Part shown: positions 12,333 through 22,929 of the stretch, one piece after another
Position numbering within the stretch: position 1 is the first letter of the stretch
Layout: the number at the start of each line of letters is the position of its first letter
Source of the DNA: Gordionus sp. m RMFG-2023
Lineage: Eukaryota; Nematomorpha; Gordioida; Chordodea; Parachordodidae
NCBI RefSeq assembly: GCF_954871325.1
Contig: NC_088776.1
Location: 29,374,508 to 29,438,507, forward strand
Reading direction: 5' to 3'
Length of the DNA: 64,000 bases
Notes under the pieces: generated by a model
Told to the model about the DNA's origin: nothing
The model's database searches: none
What the model saw: the letters and a program-made list of their open reading frames with translations, nothing else
Position numbers and translations under genes: made by a program

Positions 12333-12679
12333 TAGTCGCCTAATTTTTCATGCCCGGTCCAGCTCGAAATTTTTTTTAAAATAGTTTTGCCGGCCCGGCT
12401 CGAACCCGAAATTTTTTTAAAAAGTTTTCCTGGCCCGAACCCGAAATTTATTTAAAAAAAATTACCGGCCTGGCCAGGCCCGAATTTATTTAAATATTAA
12501 TTTTTATAATTACTTAAAATAAAATATATGTTATATAGCATTTAGTTTCAATAAATTAAATCAAAAATTTTTATTTTACATAAAAAATTTATAAATTTAG
12601 ATATAATTAATAAAATTTCCAAGGTCCCACCCAGCCCGAATTTTTTTTAAAAATATTGGACTAACTTTGCAGATCTCTA
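12333..12679 (-). mobile_element. GCAGATC-type MITE with GC-rich arms, minus copy
   Basis: It ends in AACTTTGCAGATCTCTA, the reverse complement of the left end of the copies at 37069 and 42721. It carries the same CCCGGCCCGGC-like arms and the same AT-rich core. The left end is damaged (TAGTCGCCTAATTTTTC lacks the GATCTGCA box), and no target duplication is visible. Confidence 0.65.
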
Positions 12680-13130
12680 TTTCACAATAAATATATACAT
12701 AAAATAGATAGTTAACAGAAGCAAGATATGCCAATCAGGACAACTAAATCATTTTATCAAATCACAACGCAATTTTTACTGAATGACAATATTACATGAA
12801 TAAATATTTTATCCCCCCCCCCATCTTAGAAAAAATAATAAGTCGAAAAAAATTAGTGTAGAAAAATCATACACACTCTTATCCTTATTTCCTCGTCTCT
12901 TCCATTCTTATAGTATTTCAATAACGATCCTCGTCATACCCACCCCCATGGTATTAGTGCCTATTATCATGATTAGATTGGGTGATTTAATATTTAAAAA
13001 ATAATAATAAAAGTTTTGGGAAAATCTCGGAATAATTTTTAATATTTATTTAATAGAAAACTCAACTCATTATAAATCCAAAATCGATTTCGTAATTTTA
13101 TAATTATCATGATAAAAATTATTTTATTTA
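12680..13130. other. Intergenic, no gene seen
   Basis: AT-rich sequence with a C10 run near 12815. No open frame of note and no recognised repeat end. Confidence 0.4.
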
Positions 13131-13139
13131 AATTTTCGG

Positions 13140-14876
13140 GACATAATGATTAACTCCTTAAATTTAACATCAATCTAGCGATAGAAAAAACTCTTTCACT
13201 AGAATTTTTTGGCGAGCCTGGAAAGATTAGGAAGTTCGCTCTTTTTTTCTTTCCAAAAATTTAGAACATCTATATCTTGTGAATGTTATTTTCTAAGAAG
13301 AATATGGCAATCTTGTTAAGTGTAATAATAATTTATATTTGTTGAATGTTTATTTGCCAATTTTATCAAATACTTGAATTTAATAATTTTTCTTGAACCT
13401 CAATAGCTATATTTACTACCTGAATATCATCATTCTCTAGAATGTTTTATTATAAATTCTGAGCTGAACAAGTTTGCTCTTTTTACTTTGACACAATTGT
13501 CAATTTTTGAAATCTTAAATCTAAAAGAGAAGCCAATACCTAAATAATTTTTTTAATTAATAAATAAATGAATATACTTATATATTATTACTGCAGATTA
13601 AAAACCGGAAATCGTAACGCAAATTTTTTTAGCATATTTATGTGAAATGATTTCAGAACTATTATTTATGCAATTTTATTTCTAAAAAGTAACGCAAGTT
13701 TAAAGTAGACCCTTTTTGTACTGAAAGAAATTAGACAGTTTCTTTAAATTTTGAAAGAAATGCTAATCGTTCTTCTACCAGCTCAGATTCATAATTTGAA
13801 AAAGTGCTTCCCAATTCTTTTCAAAACATTATTAATTAAATTCTTATTTAATCCAGATATGCTTTCTAGCTTAATTAATATACTATGCCAACGTGTTGGG
13901 ACATTTAATTTTAAGGTTTTTATATGCGTGGAATTATTATTATTATCATTAAAATTGCCAATTAGAAAACGGGTATCCGGGTATGGATCAGTGCTGTCAA
14001 GATTTAACATGTCTGATGTTAAATCTATCAAATTCAAAATCAATCTCTGCAGTTTTATATCTTAGAGCAATAATAATTTCTCTAATTCTTTTGATGAGAT
14101 TTTCAACAAAGTGTACCTTTTTAATACCATCCACTGTAACCAGATTTGTTTCATTAAGAGCAGTACGGCTTTGATATTTCTAAAATAAGTATTTTGAAAT
14201 TTATAACAAAAAATCATACCTTTCATTTATATTAGACAACAAATTAGGGAGAATTTTTCAAGAAAAATTTATTCTGAGTTGCAAAGCTCAAAAACAGATA
14301 TGATTAAAACAAATGAATATGCAATTATACAATATAAATCATATATGTTTATGTGCAATAACATTGTTAGCATGGCTATAAAATTCAACTATTATGAATC
14401 TTCTCAGTCAGAAGTCAAGTGTTTTAACAAATATATTGTGAAAATGGCTTATATGAATTATCATCGTGTCCAATAGCCTTTTCTAAGCAACAATTGCAGT
14501 AAAATTTGTCAGAATTTATGGAAATTGTTTTGTTATCTCTTTTATAGATTTTTTATTTTCCAGAGTTAGGATACTAAAATTATTAAATGTAGATGCATCT
14601 ATTTTAAAAATATGTAAAGTTATGGTAACTATTAGATTTTTGATTGATTGAATCTATAATGACGTCAATATAATTATGATTTTAAAATAGTAGAAAATAA
14701 AAATTCATCAAAATCCTGATTGATATTTAAAAAAATTACAATAGTGATGTTGACCAATTATTAGAATAAAAAGGGGATAAAATAAAGTAATTTTTGCGCA
14801 GGCTGCCGGCGTGATTTCTTAAACGGCGGCGTTTTTGGCGTAACCAAAAAAAATCGGCACAAGGCACACAGGTCTA
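13140..14876 (-). pseudogene. hAT transposase fragment, same family as 16664-20759
   Basis: On the minus strand 14165-14040 gives ETNLVTVDGIKKVHFVENLI and IREIIIALRYKTAE, and 14043-13789 gives LKLNVPTRWHSILIKLESIS. Near 13240-13160 follow PNLSRLAKK and SSERVFSIAR-like residues after frame changes. The same order and wording occur in the + strand element at 17748-20367 (NLVTVDGIKKVGRIDNL, PNRWHSILIMLESV, SERIFYIAGLI). The outer end GGCACACAGGTCTA (14863-14876), preceded by GC-rich GCCGGCGTG and GGCGGCG, fits the 5' terminus of a minus-oriented copy. The low-coordinate end is not recognised, and several frame breaks are present. Confidence 0.65.
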
Positions 14877-14879
14877 AAT

Positions 14880-16360
14880 ACCTAAAGAAGGAACTAATTA
14901 GTACATTTTTAAATAGAAAAGGCATTTGTATATTACAGTTTAATTTTAAATATTTTAGGTTGTTTAAGTAGCGCTCATAAAAGTTAATTCGAAATCTAAC
15001 CAACTTTATTTTCAATTGCAAATGAGATATTAAATACATTATAAAATAAAAGTAATAACCTAAAAATATTTCAACAAATAAAGAAGTAAATGAACTTTTA
15101 CGACCCAGACAATTAAACCTGAGAAAACACTATGAAATCCATAGATTAATTTAAAAAATTCCTGATCTAGCATATGCTGCGCTATATCTGGAAAACCAAT
15201 TATATTAAATTTACATAATTCTTTAACATAAGGATAACCTTTTTATATTTACTAAAATTTTAATTCATATGTTATTTGACATCTTGTGACACTAGATTAG
15301 GTTAAGCTATCCCTTCCAAATTAAATATTTAAAAATGCCATATCTTGTGTAAATTTTTTTATTACTTAATTTTCAAATATATTATAAAAATTGTGTAATA
15401 TATATAATTAATTTATTCTTTTTGAAAAATGTTATATCTTGCAATTCATATGCGATTTAAATAAAAATATGATATAAACGTAAAAATCATAAACAGATTA
15501 TTAGAATAAAGGTTGCTATTTTAAAAATATTATTTCAATAAAGTTTTTTTAATCGTTGGGCAGTCTATGATTCAAATTTGTTAATTAAACGTATCGCATC
15601 ATTAATATCAGAAGATTAAAATTTTAGCTAAGTATTTAATTTTATCAATATTATGAATTGATATCTTATTATTTTTAATCGAATTTGCATTTTAAAAATT
15701 GACTAGGCACGAGTCTATTACTTAATGTTATATTGTAGGTATAAAAACAATCCGGAGTATTAATTAATATAGAATTAAATATATGTAACACTTTTTTTTA
15801 TTAGCTAATTCACAATTCCTAATAGCAATTAAATTGGAAAACTCAAAATTAATAATATTTCACAAATATAGAAAAACAATTTTTTTAAAAAAAATTAGTA
15901 ATCTTCTCCAATCATAAAAATAAAATATATTTATCATGATGACTTGATAAATTAACAAAAAAAGACAATGAATGCGCAAAATTAACTCTAATTTATAAAA
16001 AAAATAACAATGAATGTGCAAAATTAACTTCTCCCCAATGTATATGACACGCCCCCACTAATCGAACCTACATCCTTTTAACATTTTTCCCTTTCCCTTC
16101 TGTGGAATGTAACCAGATATCTTGGCCTTTATGGCTTTGATATCCCAATGGCTTTATTAATCAAAATTTTTAGTAATACAAAAATACAAGAAAAACAATA
16201 ATGAAGTTAACATGATATAGGGGCGGTTGGTGCGTGAGAGCATTGCTAACATGTTTAAATAAAAATTTAGTGAAGATGTACAGTAGAAAAGTGACCATAA
16301 TCGTTGTTTTTAAAGTTTTTTTAACGTAAATGGGCTAAAATAAGCATTGCTAACATGTTT
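14880..16360. other. AT-rich intergenic stretch
   Basis: No gene is recognised. A short direct duplication, GCATTGCTAACATGTTTAA, lies near 16240 and again near 16343. A single low-complexity minus-strand frame at 14761-15039 overlaps the hAT end and is not a gene. Confidence 0.4.
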
Positions 16361-16369
16361 AATTGATTT

Positions 16370-16433
16370 TTATAAAAGGCGGCATTTACGGCATAACCAA
16401 AACTATCCGGTAGGCCGGCGTGGCACACAGGTC
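16370..16433. repeat. Solo GC-rich hAT end (…GGCACACAGGTCTA)
   Basis: GGCGGCATTTACGGCATAAC, then GTAGGCCGGCGTGGCACACA and GGTCTA, repeats the outer end at 14790-14876 and resembles the right end at 20690-20759. It has no transposase attached, so it is a solo or truncated end of the same family. Confidence 0.5.
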
Positions 16434-17463
16434 TACGTAAGATCCATTTAATGAGCACATTTTTGAAAATTTTTAATGCTGGTTATCTATTTCATTTATT
16501 GATATGCTCTTACTCCATATCTTATCACTTGGTATTTAAAGAAATCATAAATTGGATATAACGCCTAAAGAATAATGTATTTATTAAGTTAAAATACCTA
16601 AAGTATTTTGTATAGAAGATAGAGTACATGAATCCAATATAGTCTTAAAAAATGAGGCACTACTAGAACTGTGCGCCGCCGGCTCTTTAACTTACCAATC
16701 AATGACTTTCCTATTTTAGCTAAAATTTTCAAAATCTTTTTTAAAGATATTTTAAAATAAAAGGTCATCATATCTTTCATTTTTTTTAAAGGGAGATGTT
16801 GGAAGTTATATGTTTGTGTTCATTAAATATAATGTCTTATTTACAGCGAGCGCTTCTCTTGAACGCTTGTTTATAGTTTAAGGAAAATTATTTTGGAGAA
16901 ATCACACCCATTTTAGGCATCAATTATTAAGAGTTTTTTGAAATGCAAATATTATATTTCGAAGCAAATAAATTATTATATTTATTTTAAGTAAAAATAA
17001 ATATTAATTACACTGAGGTATATATTTTTCAGTGCAATTATTTTTTTAAATAAATTGTATTTTCATTCATATTTTTTTTTTCGATTAAAATTTATAAGTC
17101 GAAATTTTGTGTAATATAAATATTATATAAAAAATTTTGAGTATACAAATAATTTAAAATTAACTTGCAATGTAACTAATACTTTTTAAACATAACTGTC
17201 TGGCTAATTTATAACTGTATCTCGTTACTTTAAAAAGAAATAGTAGTAACTGTAATTAGTTATTTTTCAGATTAACAACACTATTTTTTTAAAATATTTT
17301 GGCTATATTTTATAAATTATTTTAAAAGAAATTGAAAATATGAGCAGTAAATGGATATTATAGGATCATTTAAAATCTAAGCGGTTCGGATTTTGTTTAA
17401 AAAAAAATTTTTTGCTATTGTTTAAATTTTTTGTCTTAAACAGACCTACTCCGTGTTGAGCCT

Positions 17464-17575
17464 AGACCTGTGCGCCGCCGGCAATTTTATTCACGCCGGA
17501 ACAGCCGCCGATTGAGGTCAGCGGCGTGAACCGGCTAGCCGCCGATTTTTCTTATAGCAGCGGCGCGGCGTGTAT
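17464..17575 (+). promoter_or_regulatory. GC-rich subterminal region of hAT-A, left
   Basis: About 110 bp packed with GCCGCCG and CGGCGTG motifs on both strands stands in a roughly 25% GC background. The right end has a matching island at 20643-20756. Paired subterminal motif clusters are where hAT transposases bind, so these are inferred binding sites. Confidence 0.5.
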
Positions 17576-17747
17576 AATATTTAGAATGTTGTTTAATTAT
17601 ATTTATATATTAAATTATTATTTAAATTTGAATATTAACATTAATATAATAAAACATGAATTGTATTCTATTGCTTTATATAATTGAAGTGTATATCATT
17701 TACATTCATTCATACACCATATTCATTTCGGCTATATTAATTATTTT

Positions 17748-20367
17748 TTGGATTTGCGCGTTTTAAACCACCCTATATACAATTATGAAATAACAACTCT
17801 CTCTACTAATCAAAAATCAAGTTATATGTGGAAGTACTTTGGAAATCTTATTTTGAAGAATGAGAATAAGAAAAGCTCGATAATGCTTGATTATATTTAT
17901 TGTGAACCTTGTTTAAAATTGGGGAAAAAAGATGAGGAAGATTCGGATAAAAATAATCCATTTTCACAATAATTTATTTTAATTTTAGACTTATATATAT
18001 GTATATAATTTATATTTTAGTTATGATATCAAATGTTATAGCAAAAATATAAGTACGAGTAACCTTTCTCGTCACTTACTTAATGTGCATAAAATATCAG
18101 AAAAAACTAATAATAAATCCATTCAAACTCTAAAAATGTTTCTAAAGCCAACGCCAACATGTAGCAAAAATATAAAAGATAAAAAATGGCTCTTAGGTTA
18201 GTATTAATGTTTATTAATATTCATTTTAAATTTTTAACTGGTTTGTTAAATTAATTTTATTAAGCTCTATTTGTTCAAAACAACTAAATTTTCTAGTTTG
18301 TTTTGTCAGCTCTTATTTTGAGAACTTTTTAATGTACAAACTTAATATATAATTTATTAAAATAATTATGTAAAACTTTAAAACAACTAAATTTTTAGTT
18401 TGTTTATTGTCAGCTCTATTTTGAGATCAAATGTATAAACTTATGTATAATTTAAAATAATTATGTAAAACTTTAAAACGTCTAAATTTTTAGTTTGTTT
18501 ATTGTCAGCTCTATTTTGAGATCTTTTTAATGTATAAACTTAATATATAATTTATTAAAATAATTATGTAAAACTTTAAAACAACTAAATTTTTAGTTTG
18601 TTTATTGTCAGCTCTACTTTGAGATCCTTTTAATGTATAAACTTAATATATAATTTAAATTTATTAAAATAATTATGTAAAACTTTAAAACAACTAAATT
18701 TTTAGTTTGTTTATTATCAGCTCTATTTTGAGAACTTTTTAATATACAAACTTAATATATAATTATTAAAATAATTATGTAAAACTTTAAAACAACTAAT
18801 TTTTTAGTTTGTTAATTGTCAGCTCTATTTTGAGATCCTTTTAATGCATAAACTTAATGTATAATTTTAATTTATTAAAATAATTATGTAAAACTTTAAA
18901 ACAACTAAATTTTTGGTTTGTTTATTGTCAGCTCTATTTTGAGCACTTTTTAATGAATAAACTAAAAATATATTTTATTAAATTATGTAAAACTTTATTT
19001 TGAAAGTTCAAAACTAAATCAAATTTTTTATTTGTTTCTCTTTTTTAAATATCTTTTTTCTAATAGGGCGAAATTATGTTTTGATGTGCTGCTTAGATTT
19101 ATTGTCATTTGATTCTATAAGCAATAATGGGATGACAGATTTTCTAAAGGTTTAAAATTTAAATAAAATGATTATTAAAAAATAAATTGCCTAAAAATAG
19201 AAATATAAGATAATTGATTCCTCATCAGAATTGCCTAATAGGACAATTATTATTCGGGAGCACTTGATGATGTTTATTGTTCTAAAAGGGCACATGTTTT
19301 AAACCTGATTGATGCTGGTCCAAAATTCTGTTCCATTACTTTTGATTTATGGACCGATCATTTCAAGCGGCGAAATTATATTACATTTAATCTTCATCAT
19401 TTAGATAAAAATTTTGATTTAAAATATTTTACCCTGGCAACCCGAAATGTGACTCAAAAGCATACTGGGGAAACCATATTATCGGAGATTGATGGTATCG
19501 AAGAGGAGTTTTATTTAAAAGCCAAAATAATACAAATGGTAACTGATGCAGGGGAAAATGTCAGAAGCGTCAGATTGGGGGATTATGAGCATCATTTATG
19601 CTTAGGCCATGGACTACATAATTTGGTTACAGTTGATGGCATAAAAAAAGTTGGGAGAATTGATAATCTTAAAAAAATTAGAGAAATTATTTCAGCCCTC
19701 AGATATCGAGTAGCTGATTTGGAATGTGAAATTGAAGATGAGCATCGTAAATGTCTCCAGTCAATTTATGAGACAGGTCATATCTTGGATATCGATGATT
19801 CTGATCCATACCTTGATGACCATTTTGATAACGAAGCGGATAATAGAAATGTCATTACACCAACCAATCTATATAAAAACGTTAAAATTAAATTGCCCTA
19901 ACCGCTGGCACAGCATATTAATTATGCTAGAAAGTGTTCGTAGCGTGAACAAAATTGCAATTTTTAACAAGACATTTAAAACTTTTAGAAAATGATTAAA
20001 ATGCACAAAGTGAAATCCATGTTGAAGATAATGGGGAGACTTCCAGTTCTTATATCGCCAAAATAGCTCGTAAACATTATAACAATATAAATAATTTAGA
20101 ACAAGAATGCCATATTTTGCTAAGCCAAATAATATCCCAGAAGAGGATGCATTAACCTTTTGGAAGAAAAAGCAACTGAAACTTCCTAGGCTTGCTAATT
20201 TAGCTAGGAAGGTTCTTTGTATACCTGCAACCAGTACACCCAGCGAAAGAATTTTTTACATTGCTGGATTAATACTCAATGCAAAAAGGACTTCTTTATG
20301 TCCCACCAATCTTGATAAAATTCTATTTATTCATGATAATTATAATTTAGCTAAATCTGAATTCTGA
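17748..20367 (+). pseudogene. hAT-A transposase (BED finger plus catalytic region)
   Basis: The N-terminal part at 17790-17960 gives SSYMWKYFGNLIL and DYIYCEPCL. After a possible intron, 18022-18110 gives CYSKNISTSNLSRHLLNVHK. Together these have the W..F, C..C, H...H layout of a BED zinc finger, which binds DNA. The catalytic region follows: FCSITFDLWTDHFKRRNYIT (19330-19380), MVTDAGENVRSV, CLGHGLHNLVTVDGIKKV (19600-19650), PNRWHSILIMLESV (19903-19945) and the C-terminal hAT dimerisation motif ATSTPSERIFYIAGLI (20228-20275). A stop/frame change separates 19901 from the next part, and another lies before 20107. The BED exon and catalytic part are separated by about 1.3 kb that includes a minisatellite. 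The copy is probably inactive, though few changes would separate it from a coding copy. Confidence 0.75.
18283..19005 (+). repeat. Minisatellite of about 100-bp units, 7 copies
   Basis: Units begin CAACTAAATTTTTAGTTTG at 18283, 18384, 18480, 18582, 18691, 18793 and 18902 (spacing 96-109 bp). Each contains TTGTCAGCTCTATTTTGAG and AATAATTATGTAAAACTTTA. The array lies between the BED-finger part and the catalytic part of the hAT-A transposase, in a position that would be intronic. Confidence 0.85.
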
Positions 20368-20642
20368 TTTATTATATTTCTTACTTAATATTTTGTTTGC
20401 ATTCCAAATATATATTTGTTATAATAAAAATCAATAGAATATTACTAATATGTGTTGTTTATGTGACTCTGTTCTGAGTGAAAATGCAATTCCTTAGTCT
20501 ATTTCTGAGAATGAGAAAATACATGAATTTAAATTGAAGTGAGACAGGAAATAATTTAAGAAATAAACTATGTTAACAATGTGTTATAAAAGAGCGCCAA
20601 ATTATAAAAAAATGTAATACATTGATTTATAAATTAAAATAT

Positions 20643-20756
20643 CGCGCCGCCGCCGCCGACAATCTAGTAGGCGGCGGCGAAATCGACGCGCCGCCGAACG
20701 CCGATAAAAAATTTTAAAAAAACCTCCGCCGTCAATTGAGACATCGGCGCACAGGT
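20643..20756 (+). promoter_or_regulatory. GC-rich subterminal region of hAT-A, right
   Basis: CGCGCCGCCGCCGCCGACAA, GGCGGCGGCG and CGCCGCCGAACGCCG precede the right terminus. It mirrors the island at 17464-17575 and is inferred to be a transposase-binding cluster. Confidence 0.5.
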
Positions 20757-20767
20757 CTAGGCACTAC

Positions 20768-21024
20768 TAACAATTTTTTAAATTTAGTAAATAATGACAT
20801 AAATTAAATAAAACTTAACAACTATATGGCTCCATGTCAATTCAGCGAAACCTTTATCGCGAATCCACATTAGTGAACACTATTCCACGAAGACAATACT
20901 GCGAAAATTTTAAAGTAAATATATTACAGCGAAACTTTTATCAAGAGTCATTATAGGAAAACCTAATTCGCGTAGACAATATAGCGAAATTATTAAATAT
21001 CAGAGATTAATTTGTGAAAATTGC
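20768..21024. other. AT-rich spacer with AGCGAAA repeats
   Basis: A loosely repeated AGCGAAA/ATCGCGAA motif occurs five or six times with spacing of 30-60 bp. No gene is seen. Confidence 0.35.
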
Positions 21025-21028
21025 CAAT

Positions 21029-22921
21029 GGGCCATTCCACGTCAAATCGATCACGATTCGGCCGACTCCTTTTAAAATTGTTAAAAATTTTTGGAATTAT
21101 TTAGATAGGTAAAAGAATGAGAAAGCCGTTTATTTTAGCTCGCTAGCACACCTGGTTCTCGAGATATAGGGGCTCAAAGGTACAAAAAAGAGCCACTTTG
21201 GAATCTGTAAAATTTTTAAAATGCTTATATCTCAAAAACTATTTATAGTAAAAATATTATAATATATCATTTTGTAGGTAAAAAAAATTCTCTAATGGGC
21301 TAACAAAGAATAATAAATATTGGCGCCATTATAGGCTTTTAAGATCCGGTTTGCCTAAATTGCTTTACCTGTATTTTTAAGCAAAATAGTGAGTTTATTT
21401 TCAAATTTTTTTTGTTTTTTATTTAGACCTAAATATATATACAATATCAAAACCAAAAATTGACAAAAAAATAGATGGCGCTTTATGAAATTACGGATTA
21501 TGGTTAAAATTTTGCTGCTAACTTATCAATAACCAGATATTTTCACTTTTAATATTAAAAAATTTTATTTTTCTATTAAATATACTAATTAACTGAGGAG
21601 CAGAGTGGGCATATGCCCATTAGACACTTAATAATGTAACAAATTTCCAATAATAAATATCTTTCATATAATTTTTTTAATTTTTAAGGTATCTACAATT
21701 TCATCGAATTTTTCATCATTTGATGAAGAAAGATAATGGTATAAAATCAGTCGTTAAAACTTTTTTACTTTAGATATTTTTTTCTTCGAATATTTCTTCT
21801 CACATACGCGTTTTCTTTTAATGAGAGACTCCCCATTTGATTGTAGGGATATATTAATGTTATCAATAGCCTCTTGATTAATTATATGAAGGGGAGAATC
21901 AATATCTACATTGTCATTTGAAGTATAAGGAATTTTTGATAATTTTTGTCGCCATGAAGAGCATATTAACATATCTAAATTGAATGGTAAATTTTTTTGG
22001 GTCATCCAGGGTAGAATCTTTCTTAGATTCTCGCGATAATAAGCATGTCTCTGTAGATTAAATGGGTTGCAACATTTTAATATTTGGTACGTCCATCTGT
22101 GATATAGAATAAAATTTTATTTTGCACTCTCCAAATCCAGATTGTTATTTGTAGACAAACGATAAAATTAATCTGAACGGACAGGTTAAAATTATTTCTC
22201 AGAAAGAGAGATCGTTTTAAACAATTTATTTTGTAAAATATAATCGAATATATGCCTACTGCAACTGTTATATATTATCGAGCTAATAAGTCATTCGCTC
22301 GCTCTAGTAGCAAAGTAGAGATTTAAATAATGTAAAACATTTTAATGATAGTGGGAGGGGGGGGGGGCAGAACTGGAAAATTTTATCACAATTCTTATAA
22401 ACGTATCAATATTTTCATTTTTCTTAAGAATAATATTTTTCAATCATTAGCGCCATCTACTTTTTTCTTCAATTTTTGGTAAAAATGTATATTATGGATA
22501 CATCGTATATATATTTATAAAAGGTGTCTAAATAAAAAGCAAAAAAAAATAACAAACTCACTATTTTGCTTAAAAATACAGGTAAAGCATTTTAGGTAAA
22601 CCGGATGTTAAAAGTCTATAATGGCGCCAATATTTATTATTCTTTGTTAGCCCATTAGAGAATTTCTTTACCTACAAAATGATATATTATAATTTTTTTA
22701 CTATATGAGATATAAGCATTTTAAAAATTTTACAGATTCCAAAGTGGCTCTTTTTTGTACCTTTGAGCCCCTATATCTCAAGAACCAGGTGTGCTAGAGA
22801 GCTAAAATAAACGGCTTTCTTATTTTTTTACCTCTCTAAATAATTCCAGAAATTTTTAACAATTTTAAAAGGGGTCGGCCGAAAAAGTGCTTTTTTTGAT
22901 CGATTTGACATGGAATGGCCC
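21029..22921. mobile_element. Element with ~480-bp inverted terminal repeats
   Basis: The left end GGGCCATTCCACGTCAAATC and right end GATTTGACATGGAATGGCCC are inverted repeats. The match continues for about 480 bp, shown by GGGGCTCAAAGGTACAAAAA near 21170 against TTTTTTGTACCTTTGAGCCC near 22750, and GGCGCCATTATAGG against its complement near 22620. CAAT precedes (21025-21028) and follows (22922-22925), a probable 4-bp target duplication. The middle about 950 bp encodes part of a protein on the minus strand (see 21754-22100). A solo end of the family is at 1050. I cannot place it in a named superfamily. Confidence 0.75.
21754..22100 (-). pseudogene. Fragment of an uncharacterised transposon protein
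   Basis: Reading down the minus strand from about 22100 gives WTYQILKCCNPFNLQRH, then YYRENLRKILPWMTQKNLPF, NLDMLICSSWRQKLSKI and a Lys-rich tail ending at 21754. Pairs of Cys (CCNPF ... CxxxR-Q-K-L) resemble a zinc-ligand module. From memory, CCNPF...LRKV...W...C..CRKKL begins many unnamed repeat-derived proteins in cnidarians, insects and fish, whose later part carries the motifs seen at 39557-40620. The reading ends with a stop after the basic tail, so only the N-terminal module is present. Function is unknown; DNA binding is a guess. Confidence 0.45.
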
Positions 22922-22929
22922 CAATATAT

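Larger units (their letters stand above)
16664..20759 (+). mobile_element. hAT transposon family A, nearly whole, 4.1 kb
   Basis: The left terminus TAGAACTGTGCGCCGCC (16664) and right terminus GGCGCACAGGTCTA (ending 20759) are inverted repeats. The 8-bp flank GGCACTAC occurs at 16656-16663 and again at 20760-20767, a perfect target duplication of hAT type. Inside are a BED-finger exon, a 7-copy minisatellite and a transposase with the hAT C-terminal dimerisation region. A second left-type terminus, TAGACCTGTGCGCCGCC, lies at 17464; it has no matching duplication, so 16664 is taken as the true start. The first 800 bp may be a remnant of another copy or a duplicated end. Confidence 0.85.

Noticed and set aside
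14761-15039. Minus-strand open frame of 92 codons
   Set aside because: It starts in AT-rich spacer and runs through the GC-rich hAT end; no family match.
16598-16780. Minus-strand open frame of 60 codons
   Set aside because: It crosses the left terminus of the hAT-A element, so it is chance.
18283-19005. Regularly spaced repeats that could suggest a CRISPR array
   Set aside because: The whole 100-bp unit is repeated with no unique spacers, in a eukaryotic transposon.
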